DNA of 64,000 nucleotides, taken from assembly GCA_030704615.1 (NCBI GenBank), contig JAKLZA010000278.1, forward strand, positions 62,001-126,000. Direction: 5' to 3'. The notes under the pieces were generated by a model, which saw nothing but the letters and a program-made list of their open reading frames with translations, did not search any database and was not told where the DNA came from. This DNA comes from Takakia lepidozioides (Eukaryota; Streptophyta; Takakiopsida; Takakiales; Takakiaceae). Positions 32,575 to 43,440 of this stretch are shown here, one piece after another. How positions within the stretch are numbered: position 1 is the first letter of the stretch; each line of letters opens with the position of its first letter. Position numbers and translations under genes: made by a program.

Positions 32575-33245
32575 AGTTACAGAGGGTTACATGGGTTACA
32601 GAGGGTTACAGAGGTTACATGGATACAAAGGGTTACACAGGGTTACATGGAGTGAGGGTTACATAGGGGTGAGGGTGACACTCTGCGGTGTTACAGAGGG
32701 TTACATGGTGGTGAGGGTTACAGAGGGTCACAGAGGGTTACATGGGTTACAAAGGGTCACAAAGGGTTACATGGGTTACAAAGGGTTACAGAGGGTTATA
32801 TGGAGTGAGGGTTACATAGGGGTGAGGGTGACACTCTGCGGTGTTACAGAGGGATACACGGGTTATAGAGGGTTACATGGTGGTGAGGGTTACAGAGGGT
32901 CACAGAGGGTTAGATGGAGTGAGGGTTACATAGGGGTGAGGGTGACACTTTGCGGTGTTACAAAGGGTTACATGGGTTACAGAGGGTTATATGGTGGTGA
33001 GGGTTACAAAGGGTCACAGAGGGTTACATAGGTTACAAAGGGTTACAGAGGGTTGCATGGAGTGAGGGTTACATAGGGGTGAGGGTGACACTTTGCGGTG
33101 TTACAGAGGGTTACAGAGGGTTACATGGTGGTGAGGGTTACAAAGGGTTATAAGGTGGTGAGGGTTACACCTGGTGAGGGTTACAGAGGGTTACAGAGGG
33201 TTACATGGAGTGAGGGTTACATAGGGATGAGGGTGACACTCTGCG
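32575..33245. repeat. GGGTTACA/GGGTGACAC tandem region, right end of E3
   Basis: Near-tandem copies of GGGTTACAGAGGGTTACATGG with interspersed GTGAGGGTGACACTCTGCGGTGTTACA (about five copies, shown here as parts), forming an open low-complexity frame on the plus strand that I do not regard as a gene. Confidence 0.9.
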
Positions 33246-33639
33246 GTGTTATAGAGGGCATCGCGGGTTGCGACCCCCGGACTAAAAAACACGTCGCAGG
33301 GGGCGTCGGGCGTTGCTGCCCGCAAATAGGGTTTGCGACGCCCGACCGTCGCTTCTTGCAACCCCGCCCAAAAAACATGTCGCCCTTGGCAACGTGCTGC
33401 AGTCGCGAGGGCAGCCTGGTGGGGGGGGGGTTGGGGGTTATTTTGGGGGTGAATTGGGGTGGTTTTTTGTTTTTTCCCGGTTTTGTATTTGGGGATGGGA
33501 GAACTTACAGTTCCATTTCTCTGAGTTAGCAGGTACACAATTGAGCAAGCATGAATCGAGGGTGAGGACGGTGCGACATATGAATAAGATGGAAGATGGA
33601 AAGATGGAAAATATTTACAAGACATGAGCTGAAAAGCTC

Positions 33640-34964
33640 ACAAGGGTTTAGTAGACTGACTCTGGGACCTACATGGACTAGGACTAGTCATCCTCATCCT
33701 CAACCTCAGTGGAGGACTCAGAGCTATCCGATGAGCCTGATGACTCCGCGCCCTTTGCCAGAGCACGTAAATGAGGCGGCGTTCCCCTAAGTCCCATAGA
33801 GCTCTCATCCAATCCCTAGGCATGACCCTCGACCTCATCCATACTAGTGCCCTGTAGTGCACTCATCCCCTCTGTGTTGGCCATGTTCTTCATGAGGGAT
33901 TGCCAACCATGCTCCTTGGCGTAGTTGTACTCTACCGGAGATGGCTTCCTCTCAAACGCACGTTGCTACACATGCCACAAATTAAAGTCAGTTCTTCGCG
34001 ATGATGGATCAGAAAGAAGACATAACAAAATCCATAGGGAAATACGACTTACAAATCGCAAGATAAAACCCTTGGATCCGTCGACGCCCCACTTGTGTGT
34101 GGATTCGTGCTTGTCAAGGCGGACTGTTGTTGCTTCGCGTGCCCGGTCAAATTTGGCCTTGTTTGCGGCATCAGTCTCTCCCGCAATGAGTGCATCCCAC
34201 GATACCTATGCACCCCCCCCCCCCCCCCCCAACAATTAGTGAATTACACACATACGTTGCATCGAATCCACCTCATTAATGCACATGCGACAAATGGAAG
34301 GTGACATGATTCAGGATTTGCCAACTTGTGTAATTCCATAAGGTGGTTTGGGTATGGCCCCCTTTTCCATTGCCCTCCGAATGATCTGTCTGGCACGGTA
34401 CCTCCTATCCTTCAAGTTTCGCCCCACCATCTCCATCACCCTTGTGTCACTCCAATTGCCCGAAAACCGGCGGTCTAATTCACGGGCATACGTCCGCTTC
34501 GCACCAAAGTGCTGATCAGCCCACTCGATGTGCAAAGGGAACCACCTCAATGCGAGTTCGAAGGTTGGCTTCTTCATAGCCTCAAGGCCATCCCACCCTC
34601 TCCTTTCTTTGTAGCCTCCTTCCCCTGCTCCTTTGTTACCCCACTGCCCTCCCCCGCATGCACACTCACCCCTTCCTCTCCATGGGACTTCTTTTTCTTC
34701 TTTTCTTTTCTTCCCCTTCCCCGCTACTTCCTCTCTCTCCTTCTCCCCTCCCTTCTCTCTCTCCTCGGCAGCCCCTTCATTGATGGTAAAAGGGATCTCG
34801 GGAGATCGAGGCCTCTTCTTCTTACCTTTGGTGTTCGGGTCCTTCATGAACACCACGTGCTCCCTCGTTGGCAACCCCACGGGACTGCACCAATGAGGCC
34901 AGCCACATTGCTGCCTCTTGAGACAAATAACCCCTCCAAATTCAAAAAAAGAAACAAACAACAA
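33640..34964 (-). CDS. Probable CACTA accessory (Ptta-like) protein exons
   Basis: The 34964-34311 segment has a Lys/Glu/Arg-rich low-complexity middle (KKKRPRSPE, EKEREEVAGKGKKRKEEKE) and a conserved-looking end: RTYARELDRRFSGNWSDTR, DRRYRARQIIRRAME. A second segment (about 34250-33640) reads WDALIAGETDAANKAKFDRA, VRLDKHESTHKWG and later YNYAKEHGWQSLMKNM before a stop. The style (KxxFxxAR...H..G) is that of the second gene of plant En/Spm-type elements. Introns separate the segments and a CCCCCC tract (34208-34230) lies in one of them. Recognition is by general resemblance only. Confidence 0.4.
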
Positions 34965-35345
34965 AGAAAATCATGCATGCAAAGGAAAGGATAAATCATG
35001 GAACAAGGTGCGACAGTTGTACCTTTGCAAGCTTGTCTGACTCGCCCATGGTGTCACCCGATGTGGGAGGAGTCCCCGTTTCCGGATGTGCCTGCTCTAT
35101 CCCCTCCTGGAGCGCCACTGGAAGTAGATTCCAGATGTGGATCATAGCCGGCGGCGGCGCCCCGTAGTCCAGGCCCTTCTTTGCTGACCGCTCAGGCTCA
35201 GGGGGTGGTGTCGCTGATCGGCTAGGCTGCTCCGAACCGGCCCATACCTCCTCCTCTCCCCACCCCCCCCCCCCCCCAAATGCGTATCAAGGTAGAAACC
35301 CTCACCCGGCTTGACTTCTTCAGGCGCTTCGCTATCTTGGCCACT

Positions 35346-35870
35346 TCATTGGCCCCTCGTCTCCTCCTCCCTCATCGACAACAATGGGCTGGCAATGGAG
35401 GCTTTCAAAGGCCCTTGAACCTGACGTTGGGCCTTGGCAAGTGCAGCCTTTGCTGCGGAGGAAGGGGTCGCTATGGGGGAAAGGTGCCCATACCGGGCCC
35501 CCGAACGGGTGATGTGCTTGCCAAGGTACATTTCACCCGTCTTGGTGGCCGGGGGTGTGCTCAACTGAGCATCCGGCTCAGCAACAACCTCCCGAATAGG
35601 AGAGCTGGCTGAGCCGGCCCCTGGCGCATCCAAGATGTGGACAAGAGGGGGGGGGGGTACTGGCCTCGGGGGGCCAGACGAGCCCTCTGGTTGCGGCTGT
35701 CGACGGGGCTGGTTAGCCGTGAGACGCCCTGGCGTGTCACACGTGCCGGCAGAGCAAACGGATTGTCCGCCCCTTTCTTTGGGGCAGGGGACTTCTCTTC
35801 CCCATAAGCTGGCACCTGTCATGCAAACCCACAAGTTGGCCTCATTAGGAACATTCCAGATCAAAAACAA
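35346..35870 (-). CDS. Pro/Ala-rich ORF of the CACTA-like element
   Basis: 174 codons, Pro-, Ala- and Gly-rich, with a low-complexity stretch GSSGPPRPVPPPPLVH over a CCCCCC tract. By place it would be the 5' exon of the accessory gene whose later exons lie at 33.6-35.0 kb. No domain recognised and coding status is uncertain. Confidence 0.3.
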   Translation of the reverse strand: MFLIWNVPNEANLWVCMTGASLWGREVPCPKERGGQSVCSAGTCDTPGRLTANQPRRQPQPEGSSGPPRPVPPPPLVHILDAPGAGSASSPIREVVAEPDAQLSTPPATKTGEMYLGKHITRSGARYGHLSPIATPSSAAKAALAKAQRQVQGPLKASIASPLLSMREEETRGQ

Positions 35871-35919
35871 AAAACACCAAGCATGTCGGGGGCTGACGAG
35901 GGGGGCAACAAATAGAAAG

Positions 35920-37945
35920 AAAAAGGGGGGGGGGCGGGGGGCAGTGACTGAGCACCACGGGCTCAGTCCCCCCCTCTCCCATTTTATTTTTTTTGGTTTC
36001 CTAATCTCTCCCTCTCTCTCTCCCTCTCTCTCCCTCTCTCCTCTCCCTCTATAACTTTTTGGATTTCATTTGGCCCTGATATTTACTATTTGCTTCTTTC
36101 ATCTAAACTGGATGAAATACATGAATAATGGTGACCTATTCTAAAAATCCAAGAGGTAGTAATTTGTACCATCATAAATGATGGTAGTTACTAAACCTAA
36201 GCCTATACCGTAACCCTAAGATACCTTTTTATGGGATATCATCCATTAACAAAGTGCATCTCTTTAAAATGTGATTTTTCATCCACCCTGGATGAGAAAT
36301 CGGGAAGTTGTGCCCTAAACGGGCCGACATATTTCACAACACAGAACTCGTGCTTCTATGATCCTTGATGATGCGCCGTGTAAACCTGCTCCCTTGCGGC
36401 TACATGGTACTCGTGATGGCTGGCTTTTGGGATGCGCATTGGCAGATAGACAGATTTCTCTGGCAGTCGACAATGCAGTGATCGCTCTGCTCAGAAATTA
36501 TGATTCTGTTAAATTCGCAGCGGCGCTCTTACTCCTCGTTGGGAAGTACTCCACCCCTACTTAGCCACAGATTACATGTTGCTCTCTTTCTGTATGAGCT
36601 ACTCTCTATATGTGAACACTTCTACTTTGATTGCGTTCTGCTGGAGACATCTACTGAACGCCATGGCGCAAGGCATACCACAAACATTCAAGGTTTTTTT
36701 TTTTGAGTGTACCCTTGCTTGGATTACGATTTGTACATGCTTTAGAATTCAACACTGACATGGATAGCAACTGAAAAACCTGCCACTCACCTGATGCATC
36801 CTCACTAACACACATCTATGTGGTGGTTTTTGGGACGGGCACAGGTGAGGGTTTTCACTTGTCTTGAATTATTGAAGCCTGCAGAGTCTGATTCATGCAT
36901 AAGGGATTGCTGCTACCGCCTGAAGCTGCTGATACCAACTGTTGTTTCAAATCTGCCATCTTGCTGCCTCAAATCGGCTTCAAGTCTGCTCTAATGAGGA
37001 TCACCTTCTTACTCCTTATCCCTGTTTTTGGTTCTTGATAACCACTTCTATATGTTTTGGAGTTAAGACACACAAAAGACTTCATAGAAAACAAAATCTC
37101 TGTTGAAGGCTCTGGCTGTTTTCAACAAAGGTACATGGCTGCGGCTATAGCTCTGGCAGCATGGAAACCAAGCTCTGAAATGAAACACCATGGCCTGGCT
37201 CTGATGGATCAGAAGATAGACCTTGTGATAACAAACATTCTTCAAGGCTCTTATATCACCACTATTTCATTACATGATAGGGGACAATGGTTTCTGAGTT
37301 CATTTCTTTAACTAGCAGAGCTTGTTATGAGGCCCTGGAATACCACTCCAGGCCCATATCTACTTGAGGGTACTCAGCCCTATGTTTTGTTTTGTTAGAA
37401 ATCTGGCTTATGACTTGGCACTGAAGCACCTTCAGACCTGGCCCCATCAGTATTTTGGTTTTCAAGAACTACTTGCTGGTAGATGTTGTGCGCTTCCTAC
37501 CTATACTATGGCAGAGTTTTGATCTTGAAGTCCTGGAATAACTATCCAGGCTTACATATGCCTGAAAAAACTCAGCCCCGCTTCTACTTTATGAATCTTG
37601 CATGTGTCTTGGCACTGACAGATCAGTTTCACGCCTACACAGGATGTTGTTTTAGGAAGATGAATGGCTCAAGAACTAGATTATGTAAGGCTTGACCCGT
37701 GTCAACAACAAAAAATGAATGCTTTATGTCAACTTATGGGGCTTTCAGGATATGAATGACCAGGAATCCCGCCCTCCCACCCTGTTTTTTCAGATACCCT
37801 GAAAAGTTATAAGATGTTCAAATGAGTTGGTAAAAGGGGTTGTTAGATGATGCCCTATAAAGGGTTGCTTTGTCTTTCAATGACAATGACCTTAGTGGTC
37901 TTGTCCATGTCTTGACATGACATGTATATCTTCTCTCCCTCCCTC
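35920..37945 (-). mobile_element. Repeat R1, copy B (inverted)
   Basis: The reverse complement of this stretch follows copy A (about 3220-5990) in order: the CTCTCCCTCTATAACT microsatellite end at 36010-36055, the TTCATC-N5-GGATGAA dyads at about 36099 and 36279, the ATCCTTGATGATGCGCC stretch at 36360, and the CATGTCTTGACATGACATGTATATC edge near 37906-37930. Small indels break the shared short ORFs. The first 60-80 bases (35920-36000) belong to a G-tract/CAGTGACTGAGC junction also seen at 41.7 kb. Confidence 0.7.
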
Positions 37946-37984
37946 TTTTTTTTTGCTGTTCACAAAAGTAAACAAACCACAAGG

Positions 37985-38690
37985 GAGACAGGGTGCAGAA
38001 AAAGTTAAAAGATTGTACTCATAAGACGTTGTTTGCCATAGCCTTGTGGCCATTGACCCCGCGCCCAGTTTGAGCGGAAACAAAAGGGACAGAACCTGCC
38101 TCTGTCAAGGGCTGACGTTGGTAGTAAGACTTACCTTCATATATAGAATTAATCTGGGTTTTCCAGATATCCTCTAGAAATCCCTTCACACAAGCATCAA
38201 ACTGTTGTGTGTGATTTGCCCAATAACTAGGCCTCAGGAGGGCCTGGCTTTTGGCTCAGCCTTGAGACTTTCAAAGTTGGTAAACAGAGGTACAGGCACA
38301 AACCTCGGACAGTGTATCAGAAAACGTGTACTGTCTTCAGATTGCCCACAAACGGGCAATTGCACTCTCCCTTTCCTCTCTGCTTCTGTTTGCTGGCTTC
38401 CTGCCCTGAGTTTAAATTTCAGTCTAGTGCCGAGAGTGGGTAGACCCTTGAGGTCATCCAAGATGTCCTCCCCCATGACACTGACTGGAAACAAGTTCAG
38501 GGAAGTTTTTTGCCTAACTTCATTTTCATCAGACAATCTCATGGCAACAGACATGGGTTTGGACACTACAGCCTCTAAGTCAGATTTATCAACCCATATT
38601 GCATATCCGTACTCCAAGGCAGGTCTAATAATGCGACAAAGCATGGTTTTCTTAACCTCAGAGTTGACCCCTCTGCAGAAAAAGTTAAAA
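37985..38690 (-). mobile_element. Non-LTR retrotransposon (LINE) 3' fragment
   Basis: The minus-strand frame 38644-38234 begins MLCRIIRPALEYGYAIW, the typical segment after the reverse-transcriptase core of LINE ORF2. It continues through DDLKGLPTLGTRLKFKLRAG and a degenerate finger with CGQSEDSTRFLIHCP. In the other copies this finger is CPLCGQSEDNTHFLIHCP, matching the zf-RVT type. The 3' untranslated part extends left to about 37985. It is 5'-truncated, as is usual for LINEs. Confidence 0.65.
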
Positions 38691-40890
38691 AGAGAGAGGG
38701 AAGATATTCACGTCATGTCAAGACATGGACAAGACCCATAAGGGTCATTGTCAATTAAAGACATAAACAGCCTGGATAGGGCACTATCTCACATTTCCAG
38801 TCTTGTCAAATCATCCCAAAAGACACCACCCAATTATCCAAGACAAAACAGGGTGGGAGGGCGGGGTTTGTTCTTGTGTGGGACAAGATAAGATATTGTT
38901 GTCCATGTGCATGCTGCAAGGCCTCTTGGTTCAGCCTGTACATATACCAGCAGCTTACCAATTCAGCCATAATTATGGCATGTCATGCATCAGCCAAGGC
39001 AAAAGGACCAGCCTGCATTTTGTCAGAATCTCAGTATCCCACCAAGCAGTCCAACTTGATCCAGATGAAGTAGATTTCATATCATTTGTATTCACCCCGA
39101 GACATGTGATCATACAAGGTATCAAGGGAATGTGAATGCAGCCTATCAGATTGCAGGTTCAAGACTTGTACCAACAAACAACATGAACAGCCGAGATCCA
39201 GCCTCTTTTGTATAAAAAATAGATGGTAGGTCATAGGCCTGATGTCATGACAGATCCAAAACAGTAGGTAGGATTCCATTGCAGCTTACCATCCTCATCC
39301 TTCAAGAATTCCATGCTAAAGACATGCAAAAAACACCTTACTACGATCCAGTACACATCAGAAATGGGCCTCACAAGGAGCAGGGCAGTACCCTACCAGG
39401 CTGCCGCTAAAACTTCAAGGCCATCAGATCCATAGTTACCCAAAACCGCCAAAAACATACCACCAAAAACCAGATCCTTTGGCCAAAATAACTTACAACC
39501 TAGCCTAGTAATCCACAGGCTGTGCTGTCAAAGATTAAAAAGTAGGGTATAGTTTGTATGCAAGCCTCAGGAAACAAGCCCGTCAGGCCGAGCTGCGCAT
39601 CGGTGGCAGAACGACAAAGGCCAGAACGCAGGTTGGAGCATATCAAGTCAAGGGCAGCTGGGTTGAAATCGGGGCTGCAGCCAGCAACCACCTCATAGCG
39701 CGCACAACCCTAGGTCTCCTCAGCCCATATCCCAATCTGCATGCTCAAGAAACTTCAAAGTAGGTGAGGATCCTCACCTGGTCCCATCACAAGCCCCCAC
39801 AAAAACCAATAGGTTAGTGAGGATTGTGGAACCCCAGGTGAATCAGAGACCCTCACACTTGTCATCGATGTCAACTAGAAACTCAAAAGCAAGAGAAAGA
39901 GATAAGAACATGAGAATCCCTAAACTCCAAAGGCATCTTAAGCGATTGGGGAAGAGGGTTATGCGCCATCACCACCCGCAACAAGCCGCCTCCACAAAGC
40001 ACATAAGCAATGAAGCAAGCAGGCACAAACGCAAGGCACTAGAAAAGAGGGAGAGAACTTCCCATCATAAGCATCCTTGCTAAGCACAGAAAAAGCCAGA
40101 GGAGGGAAGATGCCACTTTCATAGCGGAGTTTCCTGCTGCAAGAGAGACAAGGCGCCACCTTCGCGCCCCCCCAAGCGCTCGTCCAGCATGGGTACGACA
40201 CCACAAATGGGGCAGCCACCGAAGCACGCCCGCCATAACATTCTTCTCGCGAGCTCAGAAGCACATCGCGTGCTTCTGACAGCGGGAGAGACGACATAGG
40301 GTTGTCCCCCGATTTTTCATCGTGGATGAAAAATGGTAGGACCCTAACGGATTTCATCCGTAGCAAGATAAAAAATAGGTTTTGGGGTAGGGGTTAGGGT
40401 TTCCACCGTAATTAATCATAATTAGGGGTAGTAAAGATCAATTCCAGGTCATAATCACATCACCCATAGACAGCTCACTGTGTCAGGATGAAAAAGTAGG
40501 GAATATCATCCGTGGCAGCGCCTTACCTCCATCTAGGTAATTCTATCATTCCTTTCCAGACCATCCGGTATGGATAACAAGAGTCAATAAAAGAGGAATG
40601 AAAAATTATCACCTTGGTAGTTTTTCATCCGGTACGGATGGAAAAACAGGATGCTGTTGGCAACCTCCATAGAGGTAATTTTTCTTCCATGGTGACTCAA
40701 CCGTAATGGATGAGAGTCAATAGAGGGAATGAAAAGGCCAAAAGAACCATCCTAGAGGTAATTCAGTGTCCATCCTGGTGGCTCATCCGGTATGGATGAA
40801 AAAAGCCTGATAGAGGAACAAAAAATCCACACTGATAGCAAACTGCCAATTCCCAGTAGAGGGAGACAGAAGGAGAGAGGGGGCAACAAT
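38690..40890 (+). mobile_element. Repeat R1, copy C (diverged, direct)
   Basis: Starts with GAGAGAGGGAAGATATTCACGTC, matching the copy A stretch near 3220, and keeps the order of landmarks: ACAGGGTGGGAGGGCGGG, GTTAGTGAGGAT near 39812, GGATGAAAAATGG dyads between 40310 and 40800, and the GAGAGGG end. It is clearly older than copies A and B. Short ORFs (e.g. 38803-39135, 39959-40366) are not shared with the other copies and are not called. Confidence 0.55.
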
Positions 40891-40939
40891 GAAAAAAATG
40901 GGTTGGGGGGGGGGGGGGGGGGTCAGATGGTGGGGTCAA

Positions 40940-42780
40940 CTGCAGCATATGTCCAACACCAGATATCCTAAGTTAATCGACTCTATATCTTGGAAACAGG
41001 ACCGCCCACCGACCTGTCAAACAGGCTAAGTCTGGCAGAAGACAGTAGAAGAGATTCTCAAGGACCTGGAACCGCAAGTCTTCACCCTGCTGGATAAATC
41101 TGACTTAGAGGTTGTAGTGTCCAACCATGTCTGTTGCCATGAGATTGTCTGATGAAATGAAGTTAGGCAAAAAACTTCCCTGAACTTGTTTCCAGTCAGT
41201 GACATGGGGGAGGACATCTTGGATGACCTCAAGGGTCTACCCACTCTTGGCACTAGACTGAAATTTAAACTCAGGGCAGGAAGCCTACCTTTGAACAACA
41301 AACAGAAGCAAAAAGGAAAGGGAGAGTGCAATTGCCCGTTGTGTGGGCAATCTGAAGACAATACTCATTTTCTGATACACTGTCCGGGGTTCTCTCACCA
41401 AAGAGACGCTCTCTCTTCAAATCTATCAAGGGAATTGTGCATGTACCTCTGTTTACTAACTTTGAAAGTCTCGAAGCTGAGCCAAAAGCCCAGCCCCTTC
41501 TGAGGCCTAGTTTTTGGGCATCTCACACACAACAGATTGATGCTTGTGTGAAGGGATTTGTAGAGGATATCTGGAAAACCCGGATTAATTCTATATGTGA
41601 AGGTAAGTCTTACTACCAACGTCAGCCCCTGACAGAGGTAGGATCTGTCCTTTTGTTTCCCCAAGAGAGGGGGCAACAAAGAAAAACAGAGAATGTGGGG
41701 GGGAGGGAGTGACTGAGCAGCAACAGCTCCTTCTGTGCTGCTCTCTTTTAAGCCCCCCATTTATGGTGGGTTCAGCTGCAACATATGTCAACACCAGATA
41801 TCTTCAATTAATCGACTCTATATCTTGGAAACAGGACCGCCCACCGACCTGTCAAAAGGCTGAGTCCTGGTAGAAGACAGTAGAAGAGATTCTCAAGGAC
41901 CTGGACCTGGAACCACAAGTCTTCACCCTGCTGGATAAATCTGACTTAGAGGTTGTTGTGTCCAACCATGTCTGTGGGCAACCTGAAGACATTATTCATT
42001 TTCTGATACACTGTCCGGGGTTTCTCACCAAAGACGCTCTCTTCAAATCTATCAAGGGAATTGTGCATGTACCTCTGTTTACTAACTTTGAAAAAGTCGA
42101 GGCTGAGCCAAAAGCCCAGCCCCTTCTGAGGCCTAGTTTTTTGGCAACTCACACACAGCAGATTGATGCTTGTGTGAAGGGATTTGTAGAGGATATCTGG
42201 AAAACCCGGATTAATTCTATATGTGAAGGTAAGTCTTACTACCAACGTCAGCCCTGACAGAGGTAGGATCTGTCCCTTTTGTTTCCCCAAGAGAGGGGGC
42301 AACAAAGAAAAATAGAGAAGGGGGGGGGGGGGGGGGGGGGCAGTGCTATAAATTCAAGGTCAGATGGGGGTTCAGCTGCAACATATGTCCAACACGGATA
42401 TCCTAAGTTAATCGACTCTATATCTTGGAAACAGGACTGCCCTGTCAAACAGGGTGAGCCCTGGGAGAAGAGAGTAAAAGAGATTCTCAAGGATCTGAAT
42501 CTGGACCCGCAAGTCTTGACCTTGCTGGATAAACCTGACTTAGAGAGTGTAGTGTCCAAAGCCATGTCTGTTACCAGAAAATTGTCCAATGAAAATGAAG
42601 TTAGGAAGAAAACTTCCCTAAACCTGTTTCCAGTCTGTGACATGGGGGAGGGCATCATGGATGCGCTCAAGGGTCTATCCCACTCTTGGCACCAGACCTA
42701 AATTTAAAGTCAGGGCAGGAAGACTACCTTTGAACATAAACAGAAGCAGAGAGGAAAGGGAGAGTGAAATTTCCCTGACG
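40940..42780 (+). mobile_element. Three tandem LINE 3' fragments
   Basis: Units start near 40944, 41785 and 42380, each with ...CCAACACCAGATATCC-TAATCGACTCTATATCTTGG. Each encodes parts of the same ORF2 end: GEDILDDLKGLPTLGTRLKF, CPLCGQSEDNTHFLIHCPGF, and FVEDIWKTRINSICEGKSYY. The second unit lacks the middle and the third ends early. All contain indels. The units are joined through GAGAGGGGGCAACAAAGAAAAA followed by a G tract (41697-41707, 42318-42340; also 40906-40922 before the first unit). Confidence 0.7.
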
Positions 42781-43009
42781 TACCTCTGCTGCTGCTGGTG
42801 CTTGAAGCGAGCTGGCGCGGCGAGCTGCTGCGGTGCTGTGCGCGGCGCGGGGTCCCACCGCTGCAAGGCGTCTCCCCCGCTCACCACGGCTCTCTCTCTC
42901 TTCAGCTCGTTAGGTCGCGCCTCTGCGCGGCGTTCCTACCACACAGGGGAGAGAGACATCAGCCCGTGCTTAGGGCAAGAAAAAAAGACAGAAAGTGAGG
43001 GAGGAGGCG

Positions 43010-43440
43010 GTGCTTACCTTGGGCGTTGGAGCGGGGGCAAACTCCTTGGGGCCTTGCGACCACCTCGGGCTCAGCAAGGTGCGTTTCTCCTCCACCCTAA
43101 ACCCCACTCTCTGAACTACCTCTCTCCCAAAGAACAAACGAAAAAAGGAGGGGAAAGAGATGCTTCAAGCACTTAGGGGAAAAAAAAGGGCGCGGCCCAC
43201 GTGCGACGCCCAGCCGTTGCACGCCTACGCCCGCCCTTTTTTTGAAATGTAAAATGAAGTTTGCGACGGCTGGCCGTCGTTTCTTGCGACCCCCCGCCAT
43301 AAATATAAAAAAAACACGTCGCCCCCCGCGACGGCTGTCCGTCGCGGGGTGTGCGACCCCAGGTAAAAAAAAAAAAAAAAACTCGTCGTCCAATGCGACG
43401 CAGGGTGTCGCAGGAGGCGACGGCCGGCCTTTCTGGATTT
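43010..43440. repeat. GTCGC-rich subterminal repeats (CACTA)
   Basis: Repeated GCGACGGCTGGCCGTCGT, GCGACGGCTGTCCGTCGC, CGTCGCA and TGCGACGCAGGGTGTCGC words between 43200 and 43440. Most are short inverted repeats. They match the right-end repeats at 49690-50230 and the words at 33255-33410. They could be the left end of the tnp2 element or the right end of the minus-oriented one. Confidence 0.6.

Larger units (their letters stand above)
28055..33245. mobile_element. Element E3 with GGGTTACA motif clusters
   Basis: The unit is defined by its motif content. GTGTCACCC words occur at the left edge (28068-28340), GGGTTACA words at 28985-29340 and 30230-30430, TGTAACCC words at 31560-32010, and GGGTTACA plus GGGTGACAC words at 32575-33245. 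The left-edge GTGTCACCC and right-edge GGGTGACAC are inverted relative to each other, as expected of terminal regions. Minus-strand ORFs occupy 28348-31268. Precise ends and target duplications were not found. Confidence 0.5.
33250..35915 (-). mobile_element. CACTA-like element, 3' half, minus orientation
   Basis: The left edge has GC-rich words GTTGCGACCCCCGG, GCGACGCCCGACCGTCGC and AACATGTCGCC (33255-33410), the same GTCGC-based subterminal code as at 43.2-43.4 and 49.7-50.2 kb. Inside are minus-strand exons of a probable accessory transposase gene (33640-35870). The element is cut at about 35920 by LINE/R1 sequence. G/C homopolymers lie at 33421-33430, 34208-34230 and 35262-35278. Confidence 0.5.

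Noticed and set aside
32591-33529. Plus-strand ORFs rich in GYRGLQRVTW
   Set aside because: Translation of the GGGTTACAGAGGGTTACATGG tandem repeats; not a plausible protein.
34509-34994. 161-aa Pro/Phe/Leu-rich plus-strand ORF
   Set aside because: Complement of the charged low-complexity stretch of the minus-strand CACTA gene.
39959-40366. 135-aa minus-strand ORF in R1 copy C
   Set aside because: Not kept in the other R1 copies; no domain.
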